DNA of 64,000 nt from Candidatus Desulfosporosinus nitrosoreducens (GCF_030954495.1 NZ_JAVHUW010000083.1:62001-126000), one strand, 5' to 3'; positions 17,125-24,972 are shown, counted from the stretch's first letter. Notes: generated from the sequence alone by a model not told the origin. Made by a program: numbers and translations.

Positions 17125-17487
17125 TAATTCATGTAAGTATGTGAATAAAGAATTTTTCGTAATTCGGGTAAATGAGCTAAAGAATTAATAATAGGAGAAA
17201 AAATCTATTACTTATGTAATAACTACAAAAATAAATAGTTTTCAAACAAATGTTGGAGTCAATATAAGTATCATATTCAAATAATTTCGACGAAAAAGGA
17301 GGATATTCCTTCATTATGTGGAAGATATTATATTATTCTGAGATTCATAGTACCTGTTTGAAAATTCATTTACAATCATAAAACTTCGCATAACAGAATG
17401 ATTATACGTTATAGTAATTCGAACATTATCAGAGGATGTAAGCAAGGTCGCTGCGTCCTTCGGTAATATAATGGAAAGGGAGATATT

Positions 17488-19089
17488 ATGAGTAGACCTA
17501 TGAAAAAATATTTTGAATTCGCACTTGACAATATTGTTAAATTTGGTGATACTGACATTTTTCCTTTCCCAATAGAAAACCATCTATTCTATGACAAAAG
17601 AACAGAGGCAGTAGATTTACTATTAGAGATGTATGCAAATTTTGGTACTTACATAAATGATGTTTCTCCTATGTTCGATAATATGTTGGCCGCAGCAGGG
17701 TATACAGGATTTAGGTGGGCAACACAAATAGATCCAATTTGGAATGCATATTACCTAGGCCTTGTTTTAAGTATTTCTGAGGAAATTGAAGAGACCCGAA
17801 TTCCAAAAGAAAAAAATAATGTATTCTCATATAGAATTAAGTTTGATGATAACGAAAAAACAATTTATGATACAGAATATGGTTGGAGAAAGTTCCAGGA
17901 GCATTCTCTTGAATTAGCAAAAAGTTCAGATTACAAATATGTTTTATTATGTGATATTTCAAATTTTTATCAAAACGTCTACCATCATAGACTTGAAAAT
18001 TCTCTTGCTAAATTAAATGTTCCAGAAAAAAACATAGAAAAGAATATTATGGACTTCTTGCAAAAATTTTCAAATACAAAATCATATGGGTTACCCATTG
18101 GTGGACAAGCTTCAAGAATTCTTGCCGAATTGCTACTAAATAGGACAGATAAATTATTACGTACAAAAGAAATTCAATTTTGCAGGTTTGTGGACGATTA
18201 TCATATCTTTGCCAAAACTGAACAAGAGCTATATTCTGATTTACTTTATCTTTCAAAGAAATTAATCGAAAATGAAGGTCTTTCGCTTCAGAAGTCTAAA
18301 ACGAGGATTATTACTACGGAAGAGTTCATACAAACTTCAATAATTAATGTTGAAGAGGGGGAAAACACAAAGAATATATTTGCAATTTCTTTGAAATATG
18401 ATCCATACGCATTAACGGCTCAGGAAGACTATGAAAAGCTAAAAGAAGAAATTGAAAAATTAGATATACTTACAGTGCTTAGTCAAGAGCTCAACAAGAC
18501 ACGTGTTCATACCAATTTAATGAAAAAAGTAATTAACTCTTTAAAATATCTTGAGACACTAAAGATAGAAAATGCAGTTAATGCGTTATTAAATAATATC
18601 GATATTTTATTCCCTGTCCTACCTAATCTTATGATTTTATTTGATAACGTTTTTGAAAAGCTAACACAAGAAACACAAAATAAAATGCAAGAACTAATTA
18701 GGGAACTTATAAACAAATCGTCATACCTAATGAAAATTGAACTAAATATTACTTATGCCTTAAGAATACTATCCAAAATGTACAGTGATGAAAACGAAAT
18801 TACTATTTTAAAAGTGTTTGATTCTACAGAAAGTGAATTAATCAGAAGAGATATTATTTTAATTATGGCTAAATGGAATGCAACACACTGGATATCGGAT
18901 ATGAAAAATAGATATAGCAGTATGACGGCATGGGAAAAACGTAGTTTTATATTGGCTTCATATAAATTGGGTGATGAAGGAAAACATTGGAGGGATCACA
19001 CAAGATTTCAGTTTAATAAATTTGATTTGCTTTACAGAGACTGGATAAGTAGCAGAGTTCAAATTCCAGGATGGGAGTTTCCAATATGA
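17488..19089 (+). CDS. Reverse transcriptase, UG/Abi (defence)-like
   Basis: 533 aa RNA-directed DNA polymerase. Palm motifs: A = LLCDISNFYQ with D156; B = GLPIGGQASR at 201-210; C = FVDD with D236/D237 in place of the common YADD; D region LSLQKSKTR at 265-273. The N-terminus has DTDIFPFPIE (21-30). After about residue 290 comes some 240 aa of predicted helix without motifs, the architecture of abortive-infection and unknown-group (UG) RTs: polymerase plus helical repeat domain. It lacks a maturase domain, group II intron RNA and the NAxxH/VTG motifs of retrons. ATG 17488 follows AAGGGAGA. The next gene overlaps by ATGA (19086-19089), so the two are translated together. Base composition is far more AT-rich than the host genes. 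Defence role is inferred from family and setting. Confidence 0.85.
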   Translation: MSRPMKKYFEFALDNIVKFGDTDIFPFPIENHLFYDKRTEAVDLLLEMYANFGTYINDVSPMFDNMLAAAGYTGFRWATQIDPIWNAYYLGLVLSISEEIEETRIPKEKNNVFSYRIKFDDNEKTIYDTEYGWRKFQEHSLELAKSSDYKYVLLCDISNFYQNVYHHRLENSLAKLNVPEKNIEKNIMDFLQKFSNTKSYGLPIGGQASRILAELLLNRTDKLLRTKEIQFCRFVDDYHIFAKTEQELYSDLLYLSKKLIENEGLSLQKSKTRIITTEEFIQTSIINVEEGENTKNIFAISLKYDPYALTAQEDYEKLKEEIEKLDILTVLSQELNKTRVHTNLMKKVINSLKYLETLKIENAVNALLNNIDILFPVLPNLMILFDNVFEKLTQETQNKMQELIRELINKSSYLMKIELNITYALRILSKMYSDENEITILKVFDSTESELIRRDIILIMAKWNATHWISDMKNRYSSMTAWEKRSFILASYKLGDEGKHWRDHTRFQFNKFDLLYRDWISSRVQIPGWEFPI

Positions 19090-19811
19090 TAAGTGAAAAG
19101 TTTTTTATAAAAAATTATGGATCATTTTGGAAAAGCATATTTCCACTGGCAAATATATTCATAAAAAGTGTACTTCTTGAGTGTCCAAACAAGGGAAATG
19201 AATTGTCTCTTACAACTATAGGGCGTAGGTTATCATTCGTTAGTCATATTGGATATTTACTATTTAGTCAAGTGGCCCTTAAGAATATTACGAGAACAAA
19301 AATTGACAGTTTAACTATTGTTAATAGTTGGTATCAAAGTCTTGAAAAAATCGGTCAGAATCAATTCGAAAAATACGCTGATGATGAACAAGATATTAAT
19401 GATCGTTTAAATACTAAAGAATTAGATGATGCAAAAGAAATATTTGAAAGGCTATATAATCAATTTTGTAATAATATGCAGCAAGAAATTCATATATCCC
19501 CTAAATTTAATGGATGTGGTATCATTGATGATTGTTATGGTGATTTGTTAATTGGAGATATTCTTTATGAAATAAAAACAGTAAATCGTAATTTTAATAT
19601 ACAAGACTTTCGGCAACTTATTACTTACAGCTCTTTAAATTATGCTTCAAAACAATATTCTATTAAAAAAATTGGTCTGTATAATCCAAGGTACGACACT
19701 CATTATATGATTGAATTGGAGACCTTTGCTGCTACTATTTCAGGAAACAATTTTAGTAATATATGCTGGGAAATTATTAATTACATTTCGACCGAACAAT
19801 TATCGAAATAA
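19086..19811 (+). CDS. PD-(D/E)XK nuclease-like partner of the RT
   Basis: 241 aa from ATG 19086, whose ATGA overlaps the RT stop; GGGAG lies 8 nt upstream inside the RT gene. An in-frame ATG at 19071 has a poorer site. The core motif runs FNGCGIIDDCYGDLL...EIKTV: D149/D153, then E162-x-K164, followed by a helix with Q177 (DFRQLITY). This matches the PD-(D/E)XK nuclease pattern. The first 130 residues are helical and unassigned. Coupled translation implies a fixed ratio or a complex with the RT. I do not recognise a named family; catalytic activity is inferred from motifs only. Confidence 0.75.
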   Translation: MISEKFFIKNYGSFWKSIFPLANIFIKSVLLECPNKGNELSLTTIGRRLSFVSHIGYLLFSQVALKNITRTKIDSLTIVNSWYQSLEKIGQNQFEKYADDEQDINDRLNTKELDDAKEIFERLYNQFCNNMQQEIHISPKFNGCGIIDDCYGDLLIGDILYEIKTVNRNFNIQDFRQLITYSSLNYASKQYSIKKIGLYNPRYDTHYMIELETFAATISGNNFSNICWEIINYISTEQLSK

Positions 19812-19893
19812 GCCCTTATAAAGAGGGTTTGAATATGAGGTCATGAGTTAAGGTTTTCTTATAAGAACTCCATAGCATTAATAGAATCTTTTA

Positions 19894-19982
19894 TAGTGCA
19901 ATGAAAGTAGTAAGACACAAAATTCTAATGTAAAGTAAAAATGAAAAGAGGATGGGGAATGTTTATTCTCTATCCAAACAAG
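19894..19982 (+). repeat. Structured repeat copy 1 (upstream of HEPN gene)
   Basis: 89 nt, roughly 75-80% identical by eye to 21038-21126, starting TAGTGCAATGAAAGT. It holds a 10-bp hairpin GGATGGGGAA / TTCTCTATCC (19950-19975, two G-U pairs) with a 6-nt loop. The other copy keeps the hairpin through paired changes. May be an RNA element or recombination site; see findings. Confidence 0.7.
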
Positions 19983-20060
19983 CATATTTGGATTATAGAG
20001 TTTAGAGTGATTATAAAGAAGTAGTTGGAGACTATGTTAAATAGAGTTAAAGAGGTAAAT

Positions 20061-20846
20061 ATGAAGTTAGATGAGTTACAAAAAATTGTAAAAATAAAAT
20101 GGAACAAATTTTATATTTTTAGACAGGGAAATACTTGGATTGATGGAGTTGATTTTGAAGTAACACCAGATGAGTTTTTGGATTTTGCAAAACAAGATTA
20201 TAAAAGCAAAGATAAAAAAGGATTGGTTGGTACAGTAACTAATTCTAAAAGGGCAATAGATTGTCAAATTGATTGGATTATTTCATATTTAGGATATGAT
20301 TATCTTAGTTTTAATGAAGAAAAATATTTAGATATAATTAATGTAATAAATGATTTTGAGGAAGATGAAAAGTTAAATAGAGATTATTCGTTTAAATTAA
20401 GATTTATTCAGGCACTGGAAATAGCACCAACGTCTTTCATATCACAAATAAGAAAAATAAGAAATAAATTAGAGCATGAATATATATTACCGAGTCATGA
20501 GAAAGCAAAAGAGACAATCGAAATAGCGGAATTATTTATAAATGCGACTCAAAACATATTATTTAATAAGTTTATAACTCGCTATTATATACAGAATGAA
20601 TATGATAGTGAGGATAAATTTATAAAAAAGCCATGTTATAGAATTGACTTTAATCCGCTAAAAAGTGAAATTGAGATAAGTTGTATACCAGAAAGTGGGG
20701 AAGATATAGAGGTAAAATTAAAATCTTCTGATAAAGAATTTGTTTACTTTTTAAAAGCAGGTATCTGTCGCAATTTCCATTATTTAATAAAAGCATTTGG
20801 ATATGATATTGATAAGAAATATATAAACTTTGAAATTAAAGGATGA
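20061..20846 (+). CDS. HEPN-motif protein of the island
   Basis: 261 aa from ATG 20061 behind AGAGGT; an earlier TTG (20025) and ATG (20034) in frame are possible. Residues 131-141 read RKIRNKLEHEY, which contains the HEPN RNase motif R-x4-H (R134, H139) in its usual helix, followed by another helix (EKAKETIEIAELFINA). HEPN proteins are common RNase toxins of defence systems. The C-terminal 90 residues look beta-rich and are unassigned. The gene stands 213 nt or more from the nuclease-like gene and is framed by the two structured repeats, an arrangement that recalls toxin genes paired with RNA. Very AT-rich. Function is inferred, not shown. Confidence 0.65.
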   Translation: MKLDELQKIVKIKWNKFYIFRQGNTWIDGVDFEVTPDEFLDFAKQDYKSKDKKGLVGTVTNSKRAIDCQIDWIISYLGYDYLSFNEEKYLDIINVINDFEEDEKLNRDYSFKLRFIQALEIAPTSFISQIRKIRNKLEHEYILPSHEKAKETIEIAELFINATQNILFNKFITRYYIQNEYDSEDKFIKKPCYRIDFNPLKSEIEISCIPESGEDIEVKLKSSDKEFVYFLKAGICRNFHYLIKAFGYDIDKKYINFEIKG

Positions 20847-21037
20847 ATAGATACTATAAAAATTCAAATTAGCGGACAAAAAAACTGCATTTAAAGTGGC
20901 GTTTATAGTAGTTGTTACTGGTGCCAACGACGATGATATTTTTGCGTTCTAAATTCTGCTTTATAATGCAGGGTTTTGAATAGTGTAAGGTCACCTCCAC
21001 TAAAACCGCGAAAATCTAGTATTTTGTAAATGTTAGG

Positions 21038-21126
21038 TAGTACAATGAAAGTTGTAAAACATAAAAATTACTAACGTAAAATGAAAGAAAAAGAAGATGG
21101 AGAATATACGTTCTCCATCTAATAAG
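21038..21126 (+). repeat. Structured repeat copy 2 (downstream of HEPN gene)
   Basis: Second 89-nt copy, starting TAGTACAATGAAAGT. Perfect 10-bp hairpin AGATGGAGAA / TTCTCCATCT (21095-21120) with loop TATACG. Against copy 1 the closing pair changes from G-C to A-T on both sides, and two G-U pairs become G-C and A-T, so structure is conserved while sequence drifts. Confidence 0.7.
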
Positions 21127-21183
21127 GCGTAAATAAAGGATTTTAAAATAATATAAGAATATATGTTCTCTTTGCAATCGGCT

Positions 21184-21228
21184 TTGGGGTGGTAGAGGTC
21201 GCACGTTCAAATCGTGTCGCTCCGACCA
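21184..21228 (+). repeat. attR: duplicated tRNA-Pro 3' end
   Basis: Exact 45-bp copy of 15679-15723, lacking the 5' half of the tRNA, so not a functional tRNA. It marks the right end of the island; the spacing gives an element of about 5.5 kb. Confidence 0.93.
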
Positions 21229-21242
21229 TAAATAAAAGTACG

Positions 21243-21290
21243 AAGATCCGCGAAATTGCGTCATAAGCGCGTTTGCGGGTCTTTTTTATT
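21243..21290 (+). terminator. Terminator right of attR (original tRNA terminator)
   Basis: AAGATCCGCGAAA pairs with TTTGCGGGTCTT (one G-T), then TTTTATTTT. Lying 15 nt beyond the tRNA duplicate, it was probably the terminator of tRNA-Pro before the island split them. Confidence 0.75.
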
Positions 21291-21340
21291 TTAACGGGTA
21301 GGGGAAAACGCTCTGAAATTTGGTTCGTATGCTCTTTTGT

Positions 21341-21400
21341 CGGTCAAAATCGGTCAAAAAACATCATACGTCAGTCAAAACAGTCAACGACAGTCAATAC
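21341..21400 (+). repeat. Five helically phased GTCAA repeats
   Basis: GTCAA at 21343, 21353, 21374, 21383 and 21393, that is at spacings of 10, 21, 9 and 10 bp, three of them extended to GTCAAAA. One face of the helix is thus repeated, as in iterons or integrase arm-type sites. Lies about 115-170 bp right of attR. The surrounding 21291-21878 holds no clear gene beyond a 23-codon ORF at 21489 (MRKREYIVPL...), perhaps a transposase start. Confidence 0.5.
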
Positions 21401-21878
21401 ATTTCTATCGCACTAGTACAGTATCAGATTTAAAGTAGTTAATTTTTAAGAACCATGATATAGTCGAATGCAAAAAGAGGAATCGACTATGAGAAAACGA
21501 GAGTATATCGTCCCCCTGTTACAAGCCGGTTTAAAGGATATCAGTTATTTGACAGAGTAATGAAATGGGCTATTTTTTAAAGTTCAGAAAACTTGTTTTT
21601 ATGCACTGAAATCAAGAATAAAAAAGTTAGCATGTCATATATAGTAGCTTACCGATCATCTGTAATGGTCAAGTTGTAAATGAGCAGTAATAAGTTGGGT
21701 ATACCACTTATAGGGTCTTTAACACACCGCGAATTGTATGAAGATAAAAGTAGTTACACCTCTTAACATGACAGGGATTTATAAACTGTTTGAATATTAA
21801 CACTACAATTTAATAGCCAACCTTAAATATGGTAAAAATTCGAAGTAATTATTAAAAAAAGAGAAGGGATGAATATAG

Positions 21879-22433
21879 GTGGAAAAAAAAGAAATTGTGG
21901 AGTTGTCATGCAAAGTTCTTGCTATCTATACAATATTTAATGGTTTTTCCAAAGAGGTAGTATACCTATTTAATAGTATTATTCTTCCATTTTTTATTCC
22001 CACTCATATTTTCCCTGGATATCAATATCAACCGAAAATATTAGTGGAGTTTGCGTCATCTTGCCAATATTTAATTTTATTATTGTTAGGCGTAGTCTTA
22101 TGGCTTTTGTCAAAAAAGATAGCAAACAGAATAGGGATAGAAAAATATTCTGAAGATATGAAAATCTCGGTCGGGGATATTCGCAATGTAGCTTTTTCAA
22201 TTCTAGGTTTATTTTTTATAGGCAGTTCTTTGCCTCAAATAGTGAATCCAATTGTCCAATTTTTTTCTGAAAAAACTTTACTTGGAGGCCCGAATTGGGC
22301 TTCAATTGAACAACTCCTTCAAATAGTGACTCAATTGGCATTTGGATTATTCCTACTGTTTTATGCACAAGGTCTGGTTCGCTTTCTAAGAAATCCCGAA
22401 GATCCTGAGGTGAATCACGAGAAAGACAGCTAA
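21879..22433 (+). CDS. Hypothetical membrane protein
   Basis: 184 aa, not recognised. Hydrophobic helices at about residues 12-40, 60-82, 105-128 and 145-168, with a charged C-terminal tail (NPEDPEVNHEKDS). GTG start at 21879 behind GAGAAGGGA, so probably translated. It lies in the accessory region between the GTCAA repeats and IS21 debris, and is as AT-rich as the neighbouring accessory genes. Possibly cargo of an older element. Confidence 0.6.
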   Translation: MEKKEIVELSCKVLAIYTIFNGFSKEVVYLFNSIILPFFIPTHIFPGYQYQPKILVEFASSCQYLILLLLGVVLWLLSKKIANRIGIEKYSEDMKISVGDIRNVAFSILGLFFIGSSLPQIVNPIVQFFSEKTLLGGPNWASIEQLLQIVTQLAFGLFLLFYAQGLVRFLRNPEDPEVNHEKDS

Positions 22434-22629
22434 CGCAGTAAGTTGACGATTTGTATTCTACTCAATAAATTCACCTTCTTGAGTCAATTTCATAATGTTC
22501 AATAGCTAAATGTCAGCTATCCAGAATTTCACATAAAACTTTTTAAAAAATTTAAGCAGCAATATCTATGAGCAGTCCAAAAAGATCATTGCACGACTGG
22601 GTTAACGATTTGCTTACAAACATATAAGG

Positions 22630-22661
22630 TCTGTCGGAGAGTGCTCCCATCTTCCGACAGA
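22630..22661. other. Hairpin at the edge of IS debris
   Basis: Perfect 9-bp inverted repeat TCTGTCGGA / TCCGACAGA with a 14-nt loop. It opens a GC-richer block (22630-22830) that differs from the AT-rich neighbours and that I could not assign. Possibly the end of an insertion element. Confidence 0.4.
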
Positions 22662-22830
22662 CTGAGTCCGGAGTGTAGCCCGTCCGGCGAGGCGTGGCTC
22701 TCGCTCCGGTATGGTGTGGCCAGTTTACCGTGCAGCTGTGGCTCTCACACCGGAATATACAACAAGGTCATTCCTACCGATATGATAGCTATGATTCTAA
22801 ATACGACACGTTGAAATATACTCAACCCAA

Positions 22831-23136
22831 TGGCAAAACGCAGGATTTGAGCTTTGCTCAACTTGTGGTCATCATAATACTCAATCCCCTCAATCGTTGC
22901 AGAAGCGGTGGAAAAGCGGGCGCTCCGTACATATCTGTTCGGCGGTTCCATTCCGTATCCACCAATAAGCCCAGACTCTCCTTAAATCCCAGCTGGCCGT
23001 ACGCGGTGGCATCATCCATCTGGTTCTCAAATTCAGATGCCATCGCGCTAAGATGCATGGCTCGCAAAAGTTCTATCGTGGAGTGGCTCATCATTTGGAA
23101 TCACCACCCTTCCCGAAGTAGCCTGCGCCACGAGTA
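22831..23136 (-). mobile_element. IS21-family remnant (istB start, istA tail)
   Basis: On the minus strand, 23094 begins MMSHSTIELLRAMHLSAMAS..., a typical IstB N-terminus, to about residue 50 (DTEWNRR). It then continues in another frame (NRYVRSARFSTASATIEG...KAQILRFA) to about 22831, where IstB homology ends before the ATPase P-loop. Upstream, 23095-23136 still encodes the last codons of IstA (GYFGKGGDSK) with the TGA overlapping the istB ATG, as in complete IS21 elements. Both genes are therefore truncated and istB is frameshifted; the element is dead. Confidence 0.8.
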
Positions 23137-23142
23137 ATTATC

Positions 23143-23395
23143 TATTGGATTTCTTGTTCTTGAAGCTCTGTTATTTTTCTATTGATTTCATCTTTCTTTT
23201 TAACTCCAAGATACTGATAAATTTCTTTTAAAACTTTATATCGTGTCCCAGGAGTTCGGCTGAAAATGATCTGGTACATCATTTTCATACAGCCAAGTGC
23301 ATAATAATGCCGAAGATAGTGTAAGCGGATCTTCGGTATTTTTTTGTTTCAAGAGCTGCGCAAGATAACTTGAATAGCTATCCGGCCGCATCGGG
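23143..23395 (-). pseudogene. Second tyrosine integrase, C-terminal remnant
   Basis: Clearly homologous at nucleotide level to the C-terminal part of the island integrase (15840-16090): shared blocks include TTTCTTTTTAACTCCAAGAT and CGGATCTTCGGTATTTTTTT. It covers the H-x-L-R-H and Tyr region but has several indels and stops. It is cut on the left by the IS21 remnant and on the right by unrelated sequence (23401-23520, with a short open frame ending in RIIDERLVAIE). Evidence for an earlier related element at the same locus. Confidence 0.8.
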
Positions 23396-23521
23396 AAATA
23401 GAACAGCTCAGCAATGTAAATTCCTCACACGTTGAGCTGCCAATAAGCGAGAAAGATCAATTAAGAATAATCGATGAACGGTTGGTCGCAATTGAGTAAC
23501 CCATTAAGATGATTGAGAATA

Positions 23522-23995
23522 TTATTCTTGAGTTTCTTCACTTTTTGCCTCAGAACAGAAGCCAATCTTCCGCTTAGGTTCATCCGGGTTTTTCCTCTTG
23601 AGTGCCATTAAAAGGAAACTTATCTGGGTGACATGCTGAATTAATTCTACCGGGGTACCGTCCTCTAATTGTCCGTAAAATCTGATGAGACTCGGATTCC
23701 AATATCCTATATTCTCAACGGAAAAGGTCACTGCTTGTCCAAAGTTTACTAATCTTACGCCAACTTCTTCGTTCTGATTAAGCTTTTCATCAAAATCGTT
23801 GATTATTTTAATTAATCTTTCATGAAACTCACTTGCAAGATTTGAATTAGTCAGTTTAGGCATTTCGAATGCTGGATTTTTGTAATTATTAAACTCCTCT
23901 AACCTTTTCGAAATTATTGACACATCAATGCTTTGCAAAGCCTTTTGTACAGATTGCATTTGCTTTAGAACTTCAGAATTAAGCTCGAAAGACAC
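23522..23995 (-). CDS. DUF6173-like protein
   Basis: 157 aa from GTG 23995, about 6 nt behind AAGGAGG; a GTG at 24004 in frame abuts the ribosome binding site and is less likely. The C-terminal half carries ENIGYWNPSLIRFYGQ, then DGTPVELIQHVTQ and a closing KPKRKIGF-like block, which I associate from memory with the DUF6173 family of unknown function found in phages and firmicutes. The N-terminal half is helical, possibly coiled. Monocistronic in decayed accessory DNA but itself intact, so maybe still selected. Confidence 0.6.
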   Translation of the reverse strand: MSFELNSEVLKQMQSVQKALQSIDVSIISKRLEEFNNYKNPAFEMPKLTNSNLASEFHERLIKIINDFDEKLNQNEEVGVRLVNFGQAVTFSVENIGYWNPSLIRFYGQLEDGTPVELIQHVTQISFLLMALKRKNPDEPKRKIGFCSEAKSEETQE

Positions 23996-24078
23996 ACTTT
24001 TCACCTCCTTCCTGTGTGAATTGGGTTGGTCTGAATAATTTACCTTTTCGACACAAAGGAGGAAAACCCTATAAATTA

Positions 24079-24222
24079 ATGGCGAAAGTGAGGAGAGAAA
24101 TCAGGAAAGACGGATTAGTCCTCTTCTACGTTAAGAACGGAGAAATCCTTCCAGTGGCATTAACAGGGGAATAACATCAAGCCCTTGAGATTTTAATGAA
24201 ATGCTATGCCGGGTACGATTAG
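24079..24222 (+). pseudogene. Small ORF with internal stop
   Basis: ATG 24079 reads MAKVRREIRKDGLVLFYVKN... for 31 codons to TAA 24172, and the same frame continues with protein-like sequence (HQALEILMKCYAGYD) to TAG 24220. A CAA-to-TAA change would explain it. An AAGGAGG lies about 17 nt before the ATG. Unknown small protein; translation not certain. Confidence 0.35.
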
Positions 24223-24279
24223 TGTCATCGAAGCCCCACAATTCGAGATGCATTGCTTTGAGATATATTATATTTTGGT

Positions 24280-24705
24280 TTATAAATGTTTTTCTATAGA
24301 CTTAATACCAAGGGCTTCCTTGATTGAGGCCTGAAGAAGTTGTGAGAAGTTTAGGCCCGCATCCTCGCCGGCATCGCGTAACCATTTAGGCAAGGTACAA
24401 TTTTTAGTTACAGCTTTATTTGCGGCTTCATTGCGAAACGGTGGCATATAAACTTCTACAAATACAATTCGGTCACTTTCGTCAAATAAAGAGATGTTTT
24501 CAGGGGCTGAAGGAACGGGAAGAGGTTGGCCTTGTTCTTCTTTTTCAAGAACAAGATCCACAAGCATGTCCTTAGCTTTTCGTATGCCTTCGGCAATATC
24601 AAGACTCAAGATTGCAGTGCCAGGGAAGTCGGGAAAATACATTCCGAGTCCGCCGTCTTCGGCTTTTTCCACAACTATAGGGTAAATTAAATGATTAAAA
24701 GCCAC
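24280..24705 (-). CDS. HicB-family antitoxin
   Basis: 141 aa. The N-terminal HicB fold (residues 5-60) shows YPIVVEKAEDGGLGMYFPDFPG and a following helix. The C-terminal part (about 100-135, TLPKWLRDAGEDAGLNFSQLLQASIKEALG) is a ribbon-helix-helix-like DNA-binding segment. HicB neutralises the HicA mRNA interferase and represses the operon. GTG start at 24705 behind AGGAG. It is preceded on the same strand by a hicA that has lost its reading frame, so this antitoxin appears to be orphaned. Confidence 0.85.
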   Translation of the reverse strand: MAFNHLIYPIVVEKAEDGGLGMYFPDFPGTAILSLDIAEGIRKAKDMLVDLVLEKEEQGQPLPVPSAPENISLFDESDRIVFVEVYMPPFRNEAANKAVTKNCTLPKWLRDAGEDAGLNFSQLLQASIKEALGIKSIEKHL

Positions 24706-24743
24706 TTATAATCAACTCCTGTTTTATTATAGTTATGTGATTT

Positions 24744-24774
24744 TCATCAGGGGTTAGAATTTAACCCCTGATGA
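24744..24774. promoter_or_regulatory. 13-bp hairpin between hicA and hicB
   Basis: Perfect 13-bp inverted repeat centred on GAATT (ATCAGGGGTTA / TAACCCCTGAT and two more pairs). It overlaps the original hicA stop and lies 39 nt before hicB, with no T-run on either side. May be an operator for HicB or an mRNA structure tuning toxin to antitoxin. Confidence 0.5.
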
Positions 24775-24972
24775 TTTCTCTATACTGCTTAGTGTTCCCT
24801 TTGGATTACCTGACTGGTGTGGTGAAAGGCTATGTCGGCGTATCTCTCGGGGTTTGTTTTGTGTATGTATCGCTGATGACTGGTACTATTACCGTGGTTT
24901 GGGGATTTAATAAAACCTTCTTCTTTTAGTTTTTGTAGGACTTTCCTTACTGTTATTTGCTTCCCTAATTCC
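24754..24972 (-). pseudogene. HicA-family toxin, frameshifted
   Basis: HicA is a small dsRBD-fold mRNA interferase. The minus strand reads TVRKVLQKLKEEGFIKS, then a HGNSTSHQRYIH segment holding the catalytic-type His, to ...HHTSQVIQREH and a stop at 24789. One missing C in ATC-CAAAGG is evident: adding it gives VIPKGTLSSIEKSSGVKF and a stop at 24754, the standard HicA ending. The start is also unclear: AAAGGAG at 24978-24984 is followed by no ATG/GTG/TTG in frame. A TATAAT lies just upstream (24993-24998), so a leader of a few nt was intended. Toxin inactive. Confidence 0.75.

Noticed and set aside
17314..17583. Minus-strand 89-codon ORF before and over the RT start
   Set aside because: It overlaps the RT start antisense, has no ribosome binding site and no recognisable motif; a slightly GC-richer patch in it (KDAATLL) is not enough for a gene call.
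17488..19089. Group II intron or retron as identity of the RT
   Set aside because: No maturase/endonuclease domain or intron RNA domain V seen, FVDD replaces YADD, and retron-specific motifs are absent.
21016..21264. Minus-strand 82-codon ORF over attR
   Set aside because: It reads through the tRNA duplicate and the structured repeat; a chance frame.
22694..23137. Plus-strand 147-codon ORF
   Set aside because: It is antisense to the IS21 remnant, whose minus-strand reading gives clear IstB sequence.
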